The translations under genes were made by a program, and so were the position numbers. 5,099 nucleotides of DNA from an uncultured Bacteroidales bacterium (lineage in GTDB: Bacteria > Bacteroidota > Bacteroidia > Bacteroidales > P3), in contig CALGGY010000109.1 of assembly GCA_937915785.1 (NCBI GenBank), positions 1-5,099 on the forward strand. Direction: 5' to 3'. Under the pieces are notes generated by a model. The model made no database searches. It was not told the origin of the DNA and saw only the letters and a program-made list of their open reading frames with translations. Positions 1 through 4,870 of the stretch are shown here, piece by piece. Each line of letters begins with the position of its first letter. Within the stretch, counting starts at the first letter, position 1.

Positions 1-109
1 TCCACTGTTTTTCTGCCAGCATGTTCATTTTTTTTAACTTGCGGAATTTAGGAAACACTCTTTCCGCCGATTTGTAACAACATAGGCATTGACAATGCTT
101 TTCTTTGAC

Positions 110-130
110 TGACAAAGTGTCATTTTGTCA
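110..130. promoter_or_regulatory. Cluster of TGACA/TGTCA half-sites upstream of groES
   Basis: TGACA (110-114), TGTCA (118-122) and TGTCA (126-130) follow one another at exact 3-base spacing. The outer pair forms an inverted repeat, TGACAAA (110-116) with TTTGTCA (124-130). Further copies lie at 90-94, 152-156 and 184-188. The core cluster sits about 70-90 bases upstream of the -24 GG at 199-200, a usual distance for binding sites of sigma-54 activator proteins. The role as an activator or heat-shock operator is inferred. It is not a CIRCE element: no TTAGCACTC/GAGTGCTAA arms are present. Confidence 0.5.
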
Positions 131-196
131 TATTGTAAAATGGCCGATTGCTGTCATGCAGTGAAAAATTGGCACGGCTGCACTGACAACACCCAC

Positions 197-213
197 TTGG
201 CATGCAAATTGCC
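197..213 (+). promoter_or_regulatory. Sigma-54-type -24/-12 promoter for groES-groEL
   Basis: TTGGCATGCAAATTGCC matches the sigma-54 consensus TGGCACG-N4-TTGC with a single change (C to T after GGCA). The spacing of GG (199-200) to GC (211-212) is exactly that required. The predicted transcription start is near 224, giving a leader of about 53 bases before the groES ATG. No convincing TAnnTTTG element is seen closer to groES. Assignment rests on sequence match only. Confidence 0.55.
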
Positions 214-276
214 AATTGTTTCGATGTGCTCATCACAAAACTTAACGATAATAATAACATAAAAAACATAGTAAAA

Positions 277-555
277 ATGGCAACATTAAACATCAAACCC
301 TTGGCCGACAGAGTTCTGGTTGAACCTGCCGAAGCCGAACAAAAAACAGCATCGGGCATCATCATACCCGACACAGCAAAGGAAAAACCCCAAAAAGGCG
401 TTGTGGTGGCCGTGGGTAACGGCACCAAAGACGTTACTATGACCGTGAACGTAGGCGACAACGTGCTTTACGGCAAATATTCCGGAACCGAAATATCCTA
501 CGAAGGAAAAACCTATCTCATCATGCGTGAGAGCGACATCTACGCAATAATCTAA
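277..555 (+). CDS. groES: Co-chaperonin GroES (Hsp10/Cpn10)
   Basis: This 92-residue protein is the heptameric lid of the cytoplasmic GroEL-GroES folding chamber. It caps the GroEL ring after ATP binding and encloses unfolded client protein. It starts MATLNIKPLADRVLVEP, the usual family opening. The mobile loop, which docks on the GroEL apical domain, spans about residues 17-34 and contains the hydrophobic SGIII anchor (26-30), followed by PDTAKEKPQKG. The roof hairpin lies around 48-57, and VLYGKYSGTE (63-72) and YLIMRESDI (80-88) complete the beta barrel. E. coli GroES is 97 residues, so this copy is full length. The open frame extends upstream to an ATG at 202, but that ATG lies inside the -24/-12 promoter element and would add 25 unmatched residues, so 277 is chosen. 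No Shine-Dalgarno is visible; the start is preceded by GTAAAA, as is usual in Bacteroidota. groEL follows after 29 bases in the same operon. Confidence 0.97.
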   Translation: MATLNIKPLADRVLVEPAEAEQKTASGIIIPDTAKEKPQKGVVVAVGNGTKDVTMTVNVGDNVLYGKYSGTEISYEGKTYLIMRESDIYAII

Positions 556-584
556 ATGTTTAACAATCAAAAAAGTAAATAGAA

Positions 585-2222
585 ATGGCAAAAGATATAG
601 TTTTCAATAACGACGCCCGCGAACAGCTCCGCAAAGGTGTTGACGCATTGGCAAACGCAGTGAAAGTAACCCTCGGTCCTAAAGGCCGCAACGTGGTGAT
701 AGACAAAAAATTCGGCGCCCCCCAAGTAACTAAGGACGGCGTAACCGTGGCCAAAGAGATTGAACTCGAAAACGGCATCGAAAACATGGGCGCACAGATG
801 GTTAAGGAAGTGGCTTCCAAAACCAACGACCAAGCCGGCGACGGCACCACCACCGCCACCGTGCTGGCACAAGCCATCGTAAACACCGGCCTGAAAAACG
901 TTACAGCAGGCGCCAACCCCATGGACCTCAAACGCGGTATCGACAAAGCCGTGGCAGCCATCGTTGCCGACATCAAAGCTCAGGCTCAGGAAGTGGGCGG
1001 CGACATCAACAAAATTAAACAGGTGGCCACCATCAGCGCAAACAACGACACACAAATTGGCGACATCATCGCCGAAGCCATGGAAAAAGTTACCAAAGAC
1101 GGTGTTATCACCATCGAGGAGGCCAAAGGTATCGAAACCAGTGTGAAAGTGGTTGAAGGTATGCAGTTCGACCGAGGATACATAAGCCCCTACTTCGTTA
1201 CCGACACCGAAAAAATGGAAGCCGTTTACGACAATCCTTACATCCTTATCTACGACAAGAAAATAAGCACCATGAAAGACCTCCTGCCCGTGCTCGAGAA
1301 AGTGGTGCAGACCGGCCGTCCGCTGCTTATCATTGCCGAAGACGTTGAAAGCGAAGCCCTTGCAACATTGGTTGTGAACCGTCTGCGCGGCTCGCTGAAG
1401 ATTGTTGCCGTCAAGGCTCCCGGTTTCGGCGACCGTCGTAAAGAGATGCTCGAAGATATCGCCATACTCACTGGCGGTACCGTTATCAGCGAAGACAAAG
1501 GCTACAAGCTGGAAGACGCCGACATAATGATGCTCGGTCAGGCCGAAAAGGTGAACATCGACAAGGACAACACCACCATCGTTAGCGGCAAAGGCAACGC
1601 CGAAATGATTAAAGCCCGCGTAAACCAGATAAAAGCCCAGATAGAAAAGACCACCAGCGACTACGACCGCGAAAAACTGCAGGAACGTCTGGCCAAGCTG
1701 GCAGGCGGCGTGGCGGTAATCTACGTCGGCGCAGCCTCCGAAGTGGAGATGAAAGAAAAGAAAGACCGTTTCGACGACGCCTTGCACGCCACACGCGCAG
1801 CCGTTGAAGAAGGCATAATCCCCGGCGGCGGCACAGCCTACATACGCGCCATCGAAAAACTGGATGCTATAAAACCCGAAAACGAGGACGAAAAACTGGG
1901 TATCGAGATAATCCGTCGCGCTGTGGAAGAACCTCTGCGCCAGATTGTTGAAAACGCAGGCTTGGAAGGCAGCGTGGTTGTGAACGAGGTTAAGAACGGC
2001 AAAGGCGACTACGGCTACAACGCCCGCACCGAGAAATACGAGAACCTGTTCCAGAGCGGCGTTATCGACCCCGCCAAGGTTACCCGTGTGGCCCTCGAAA
2101 ACGCAGCCTCCATCGCCGGTATGTTGCTGACCACCGAATGTGTCCTCTGCGACATCAAAGAGGAAACCCCAGCAGCTCCCGCTGGCGGCGGAATGCCCGG
2201 CGGCATGGGTGGAATGTATTAA
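585..2222 (+). CDS. groEL: Chaperonin GroEL (Hsp60/Cpn60)
   Basis: This 545-residue subunit belongs to the tetradecameric ATP-driven folding chaperonin of the cytoplasm. E. coli GroEL has 548 residues, so it is full length. The nucleotide site is intact: TLGPKGRNV (29-37), TKDGVTV (49-55), GDGTTTAT with the catalytic-site Asp at 86, the hydrolysis Asp in FDDALHATRAAVEEG (Asp398), and PGGGTAYIRA (413-422). The apical domain runs from about 190 to 375 and includes KAPGFGDRRKEML (277-289). The C-terminus is the disordered Gly-Gly-Met tail that projects into the ring cavity (GGGMPGGMGGMY, 534-545), here ending in Tyr. Codon use is strongly C-ending (GAC, AAC, ACC, GGC), fitting a highly expressed gene. 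It is co-transcribed with groES and followed by a terminator at 2251. The last 59 bases, from codon 528 through the stop and three bases beyond, recur exactly at 3910-3968. Confidence 0.98.
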   Translation: MAKDIVFNNDAREQLRKGVDALANAVKVTLGPKGRNVVIDKKFGAPQVTKDGVTVAKEIELENGIENMGAQMVKEVASKTNDQAGDGTTTATVLAQAIVNTGLKNVTAGANPMDLKRGIDKAVAAIVADIKAQAQEVGGDINKIKQVATISANNDTQIGDIIAEAMEKVTKDGVITIEEAKGIETSVKVVEGMQFDRGYISPYFVTDTEKMEAVYDNPYILIYDKKISTMKDLLPVLEKVVQTGRPLLIIAEDVESEALATLVVNRLRGSLKIVAVKAPGFGDRRKEMLEDIAILTGGTVISEDKGYKLEDADIMMLGQAEKVNIDKDNTTIVSGKGNAEMIKARVNQIKAQIEKTTSDYDREKLQERLAKLAGGVAVIYVGAASEVEMKEKKDRFDDALHATRAAVEEGIIPGGGTAYIRAIEKLDAIKPENEDEKLGIEIIRRAVEEPLRQIVENAGLEGSVVVNEVKNGKGDYGYNARTEKYENLFQSGVIDPAKVTRVALENAASIAGMLLTTECVLCDIKEETPAAPAGGGMPGGMGGMY

Positions 2223-2225
2223 ACC
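2167..2225. repeat. 59-bp direct repeat, copy 1 (groEL 3' end)
   Basis: This stretch, from CCCCAGCAGCTCCCG to GTATTAAACC, covers the last 18 or so codons of groEL, its stop and the next three bases. It is identical base for base to 3910-3968. Identity breaks at A2166 versus C3909 on the left and T2226 versus A3969 on the right. After the break a weaker similarity continues (CTACAAGCTCA at 2231-2241 against CTATAAGTTCA at 3971-3981, 9 of 11). Confidence 0.97.
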
Positions 2226-2250
2226 TACAGCTACAAGCTCATAATATAAA

Positions 2251-2276
2251 GGGTGCCACAAACGGCACCCTTTTTT
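2251..2276 (+). terminator. Intrinsic terminator of the groES-groEL operon
   Basis: The stem GGGTGCC (2251-2257) pairs with GGCACCC (2264-2270) around the 6-base loop ACAAAC and is followed by six T (2271-2276). The AAA before and TTT after can lengthen the stem. It lies 28 bases after the groEL stop. Confidence 0.92.
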
Positions 2277-2319
2277 GTTGTGTAAAAAAAATTATGATTA
2301 CTAAACACCTTACCCAAAA

Positions 2320-2414
2320 TGTGTCGGAGACACACAATATCAATAACCACACACAAGGAGCGCAGTGTGGGGTTAAAAACAAACCCCTTGACAAACAGCG
2401 TCTCGGAGAGACGC
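2320..2414. repeat. Set of palindromic GGA-loop hairpins (REP-like)
   Basis: Two near-perfect hairpins share the core GTnTCGGAGAnAC. TGTGTC-GGA-GACACA lies at 2320-2334 (6-bp stem), and GCGTCTC-GGA-GAGACGC lies at 2398-2414 (7-bp stem). Between them CCACAC (2347-2352) can pair with GTGTGG (2365-2370) around a loop containing GGAG, in competition with GGGGTT (2369-2374) pairing AACCCC (2382-2387). ACCT (2416-2419) and AGGT (2426-2429) form a small further pair. The structures have no T tract, so they are not ordinary terminators. They resemble short interspersed palindromic elements; whether they are repeated in the genome cannot be seen here. Confidence 0.5.
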
Positions 2415-2452
2415 GACCTTTACTTAGGTAATTTATTAAGCAGTCAAAAAAG

Positions 2453-2484
2453 TTTTTTTAATTCCAAAATAATTAGTATCTTTG
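2453..2484 (+). promoter_or_regulatory. Bacteroidota-type promoter for the ATPase gene
   Basis: TATCTTTG at 2477-2484 matches the -7 consensus TAnnTTTG of the Bacteroidota primary sigma factor. A T-rich stretch at 2453-2459 lies where the -33 TTTG is expected (about 19 bases upstream), but lacks the G. Transcription would start near 2490, about 60 bases before the ATG at 2553. Confidence 0.6.
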
Positions 2485-2496
2485 CATTTTGAAATA

Positions 2497-2537
2497 GTAA
2501 CGTGCGTTACGGTAACGGTTGTTGCGATAATGCGCAA
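2497..2537. promoter_or_regulatory. Operator-like inverted repeats in the ATPase leader
   Basis: GTAACG (2497-2502), CGTTAC (2505-2510) and GTAACG (2512-2517) alternate in orientation with 2- and 1-base gaps. They are followed by TTGCG (2522-2526) facing CGCAA (2533-2537). They lie just downstream of the predicted transcription start and before the ATG at 2553. This position would suit a repressor site or a structured 5' leader. No known regulator is recognised. Confidence 0.4.
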
Positions 2538-2552
2538 AAATAAAGAAACGAC

Positions 2553-3872
2553 ATGAAATTTTACAACCGGGAAAAAGAACTGCAATTGTTGCGGGAAATA
2601 GAAAATATATCTGTAGAGATGTCGCAAATGACTATTTTGGTAGGCCGCAGGCGTGTTGGAAAGACAAAATTGTTGCTTAAGACTGTGGAAGGAAAAAAAA
2701 GTGTGTATTTTTTTGTCTCTCGCAAAAGCGAAAGCATACTAACCAGTCAGTTTGCCGAGGAAGCCGAACGGGTGCTGAATATACCAATAGGCGCATATGG
2801 CCGCATTGCCGACCTGTTGGAGCATCTTATGCGTGTGTCGCAAAACATGCCGTTCACCATAATTATAGATGAATTTCAGGAACTGATAAACATCGACGCT
2901 TCGATAATTGGCGAAATGCAGCGTGTGTGGGATGTCAACAAAGACAGTTCGCGTATCAACTTGCTGTTGAGTGGCAGTGTGTACTCCATGATGCACCGCA
3001 TATTCGAGGATAGCAAGGAGCCGTTATTTTCCCGTGCTTCCAATATCATACATCTTGATGTTTTTGGCACCGATGTGCTAAAAGAAATATTGCACGACCA
3101 CAATGCGAACTTCAGCAACGAGGATTTGCTCGCCATGTATTCCTTTACAGGCGGTGTGGCATGGTACGTGGAGCTGTTTATGAACGCAAAGGCTTTCACA
3201 TACGATAAAATGGTGGACTATATCTTTCGTGAGAACTCCCTTTTCATCAACGAAGGCAAAAACTTGCTTATAGAGGAATTCGGAAAGGATTACAGCATTT
3301 ATTTCTCGATTTTGGAATGTATTTCGCGAGGCGCAACCACGAGAGGCGAGATAGAGACAGCCGTCGGCGTTAACGAGATAGGCGGCTACCTCAGTAAACT
3401 GGAGAAAACATACAGTATTATCCGTCAGATGCGCCCGATTTTCAGCAAACCAGCCACAAAGACTGTCAGGTATTATATTGCCGACAATTTTCTTACATTC
3501 TGGTTCCGTTTTTTCAACAAATACATGAGCTATGTCGAGTCGGGTAGCATGGATTTGCTCAAACAAATTGTAAATCGTGATTATCCCACTTTTTCGGGAA
3601 TGATGCTGGAACGATATTACCGGCAGAAAGCCAAAGAGAGCGGGCATTACACACATATAGGCAACTATTGGGACCGCAAAGGGGAACACGAGATAGATAT
3701 TGTGTTGGTAAATGAAATGGACAAAACCGTAACCTTAGGCGAGGTTAAACGTCAAGCTAAGCGCATCAGTCCGCAGTTGCTAAAGGAAAAGTCGGACTAC
3801 TTTTTGTCGAAAAATCCCCAGTTGCAAAGCTATAAGCAAAGCCTGCAGATGCTTGATTTGCAGGATATGTAA
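2553..3872 (+). CDS. P-loop ATPase with C-terminal nuclease-like domain (ATPase_2/DUF234 type)
   Basis: This 439-residue cytoplasmic protein belongs by its motifs to the ATPase_2 group of STAND-like P-loop NTPases. The opening FYNREKEL (3-10) is the usual family start. Walker A is GRRRVGKT (31-38), Walker B is FTIIIDEFQEL (101-111, Asp106/Glu107), and a sensor-like LLLSGS lies at 138-142. TGGVAWYVE (199-207) stands where relatives usually have TGG(I/V)P-(x)YL; the proline is replaced by Ala. A winged-helix-like region spans about 245-300, and YYIADNFLTFWFRF (307-320) is the family's linker signature. The C-terminal part has a PD-(D/E)xK-like pattern: Glu353, HEIDIVLV with Asp382, and LGEVKR with Glu397 and Lys399. 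All key residues appear intact, so it is not decaying. Its biological role is unknown; relatives are widespread, often stand alone, and lack defined substrates. Codon use is more AT-rich than groEL. It is transcribed from its own promoter and lies between the two copies of the groEL tail. Confidence 0.9.
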   Translation: MKFYNREKELQLLREIENISVEMSQMTILVGRRRVGKTKLLLKTVEGKKSVYFFVSRKSESILTSQFAEEAERVLNIPIGAYGRIADLLEHLMRVSQNMPFTIIIDEFQELINIDASIIGEMQRVWDVNKDSSRINLLLSGSVYSMMHRIFEDSKEPLFSRASNIIHLDVFGTDVLKEILHDHNANFSNEDLLAMYSFTGGVAWYVELFMNAKAFTYDKMVDYIFRENSLFINEGKNLLIEEFGKDYSIYFSILECISRGATTRGEIETAVGVNEIGGYLSKLEKTYSIIRQMRPIFSKPATKTVRYYIADNFLTFWFRFFNKYMSYVESGSMDLLKQIVNRDYPTFSGMMLERYYRQKAKESGHYTHIGNYWDRKGEHEIDIVLVNEMDKTVTLGEVKRQAKRISPQLLKEKSDYFLSKNPQLQSYKQSLQMLDLQDM

Positions 3873-3909
3873 CAAACGGAAAGACTAATCATACACAAAA
3901 TCGCCCCCC

Positions 3910-3968
3910 CCCCAGCAGCTCCCGCTGGCGGCGGAATGCCCGGCGGCATGGGTGGAATGTATTAAACC
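3910..3968. repeat. 59-bp direct repeat, copy 2 (detached groEL 3' end)
   Basis: This is an exact copy of 2167-2225: the last groEL codons for the Gly/Met-rich tail, the TAA (3963-3965) and three more bases. It lies 1743 bp downstream of copy 1, and the rest of groEL is absent here. Its left edge falls inside a run of ten C (3904-3913). It is followed 21 bases later by its own intrinsic terminator. Its frame matches that of the ATPase stop codon, but no start codon lies upstream, so it is not expected to be translated separately. Confidence 0.97.
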
Positions 3969-3989
3969 ATCTATAAGTTCAGACACGAC

Positions 3990-4017
3990 AAGGACATCTC
4001 AAAAGGATGTCCTTTTT
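3990..4017 (+). terminator. Intrinsic terminator after the second groEL tail
   Basis: AAGGACATC (3990-3998) pairs perfectly with GATGTCCTT (4006-4014) around a 7-base loop, followed by a T run to 4017. It would end transcripts from the ATPase gene. By position relative to the duplicated tail it may originally have been a groEL terminator. Confidence 0.88.
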
Positions 4018-4098
4018 CGTCTTTAGGCGGATTTGAGCGCAATGGGCCGGAAGGTTTCAACCCCCAACATATTTTCGTAAAAAAAAATAATAAACTTT

Positions 4099-4132
4099 TT
4101 TGCCACTTTTTCAAAAAAAAAGATTATCTTTG
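4099..4132 (+). promoter_or_regulatory. Bacteroidota-type promoter for the leader ORF and lipoprotein
   Basis: TATCTTTG (4125-4132) matches the -7 consensus TAnnTTTG. TTTG (4099-4102) matches the -33 element, with a 22-base gap that is slightly longer than usual. Transcription would start near 4138, leaving a leader of roughly 180 bases before the lipoprotein ATG at 4322. The surrounding stretch 4018-4098 shows nothing else recognisable. Confidence 0.65.
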
Positions 4133-4158
4133 CAAAACCAAAACAATTGTACAAAGCA

Positions 4159-4218
4159 ATGGCAAAACATTATAACTCATTGATAATCACCCCCCCCGCT
4201 TATTGTATCCTGATTTAG
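4159..4218 (+). CDS. Possible 19-residue leader peptide
   Basis: This short frame would encode MAKHYNSLIITPPAYCILI, beginning about 20 bases after the predicted transcription start, with ATG at 4159 and TAG at 4216-4218. The Pro-Pro codons fall in a run of eight C (4190-4197). The last third of the frame covers the 5' arm and loop of the terminator-like hairpin at 4195-4230, and its stop codon enters the 3' arm. A ribosome reaching the stop would therefore mask the hairpin. This is the geometry expected of translation-coupled attenuation, but such a short frame can also arise by chance. There is no recognisable Shine-Dalgarno, which is normal in this group. Confidence 0.4.
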   Translation: MAKHYNSLIITPPAYCILI

Positions 4219-4230
4219 GCGGGAGTTTTT
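4195..4230 (+). terminator. Terminator-like hairpin in the lipoprotein leader (possible attenuator)
   Basis: CCCGCT (4195-4200) can pair with GGCGGG (4218-4223; five Watson-Crick pairs and one G-U) around a 17-base loop. The stem is followed by AG and five T (4226-4230). It lies between the promoter at 4125 and the lipoprotein start at 4322, so it could stop transcription early. The large loop makes it weaker than the two terminators above. Confidence 0.45.
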
Positions 4231-4258
4231 CCTTTCTTTTTATCGGAAATTCTTGGTT

Positions 4259-4287
4259 TTCCGGCGGTGCAAAAGCGTTGTCCGGAA
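4259..4287 (+). other. Second hairpin in the lipoprotein leader
   Basis: TTCCGG (4259-4264) pairs with CCGGAA (4282-4287), and the stem continues inward with CGGTGC (4265-4270) against GCGTTG (4275-4280) through three G-U pairs. T4281 is a one-base bulge and AAAA is the loop. No T tract follows, so this is a leader structure, not a terminator. Its function is unknown. Confidence 0.45.
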
Positions 4288-4321
4288 GCCGTTATTGTTC
4301 AACTCAAAATTTTTATTTACC

Positions 4322-4870
4322 ATGAAAAAAGTTATCAGACTTTTTGCAGTGGCCGCGCTGGCCTTTGCAATGACCGCCTGCGGTGGCGACAAAAACGAAA
4401 GCACCGACAACGGTAGCAACAGTAACAACAACGGGAACGGCTCCGGCAATTCCACATTTGTGGATTTGGGGTTGCCCAGCGGCACAAAGTGGAAAAATAG
4501 CATCGAAGACGGTTTCTACACTTATGCCGAGGCCAAGCAAAAGTATGGCGACAACTTGCCAACAAAAGATCAGTGGGAAGAGTTAATCGATAACTGTACA
4601 ATACGGCTTAAACCCATTGAAAGAGGGTGGGATATGTTGGCCGTGGGACCCAACGGTAACACTCTTGTGATTCCGCTCCAAGGCTATTGGGTTAGCGATG
4701 ACCAGATTACCGATGTGGGAAATGGTGGCGATTATTGGTCTATAACTATGACAACTTTCGATCCCGACCACGCATGGGGCGCTCATTTTGTTGATGGCAA
4801 CACGAGAGTTAAAGATTACGCAATTTTCGACAATGTGAAGAATAATGTCCGCCTTGTGCAAAATCCATAA
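4322..4870 (+). CDS. Small lipoprotein with a VDLGLPSGTKW-type domain
   Basis: This 182-residue protein starts with a lipoprotein signal peptide: positively charged MKKVIR, a hydrophobic stretch to residue 16, then a lipobox ending in TAC with the lipidated Cys at 20. The mature chain begins GGDKNESTDN and continues into an Asn/Gly/Ser-rich flexible linker to about residue 45. The folded part shows motifs common in Bacteroidales surface lipoproteins related to the Fibrobacter succinogenes major paralogous domain: FVDLGLPSGTKW (46-57), NLPTKDQWEELIDNC (78-92), GPNGNTLVIPLQGYW (109-123), DYWSITMT (137-144) and NVRLVQ (175-180). Compared with that pattern, the Gly/Tyr/Trp segment usually following the first motif is missing, so the domain is short. 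It is probably anchored to the outer membrane; its ligand or role is unknown. ATG 4322 is chosen over an upstream TTG at 4253 because it begins a proper signal peptide. Confidence 0.85.
   Translation: MKKVIRLFAVAALAFAMTACGGDKNESTDNGSNSNNNGNGSGNSTFVDLGLPSGTKWKNSIEDGFYTYAEAKQKYGDNLPTKDQWEELIDNCTIRLKPIERGWDMLAVGPNGNTLVIPLQGYWVSDDQITDVGNGGDYWSITMTTFDPDHAWGAHFVDGNTRVKDYAIFDNVKNNVRLVQNP

Noticed and set aside
41..67. GCGGAA (41-46) facing TTCCGC (62-67) as a terminator of an upstream gene
   Set aside because: The loop is 15 bases, the stem only 6 bp and no T tract follows. It is too weak to call.
170..186. Second -24/-12 element starting at TTGGCACGGCTGCACTG
   Set aside because: The TGGCACG half is perfect, but TTGC is missing at the required spacing.
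202..276. Upstream in-frame ATG giving groES 25 extra residues
   Set aside because: The ATG lies within the -24/-12 promoter element, and the extra residues do not resemble any GroES. The family start MATLNIKPL is at 277.
567..2261. 564-codon open frame on the minus strand opposite groEL
   Set aside because: It is a mirror of the strongly biased groEL codons. The product is rich in Phe, His, Val and Gly without recognisable domains, and the sense strand is unmistakable groEL.
2320..2414. CRISPR array
   Set aside because: The palindromes are short, unevenly spaced and lack repeat-spacer regularity. No cas genes are present.
2138..2431. 97-codon plus-strand frame crossing the groEL end, terminator and hairpins
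   Set aside because: It reads through groEL out of frame and through a terminator and palindromes. No protein features are seen.
3078..3689. 203-codon minus-strand frame inside the ATPase gene
   Set aside because: It is a shadow of the well-supported sense gene, with no domain or start context of its own.
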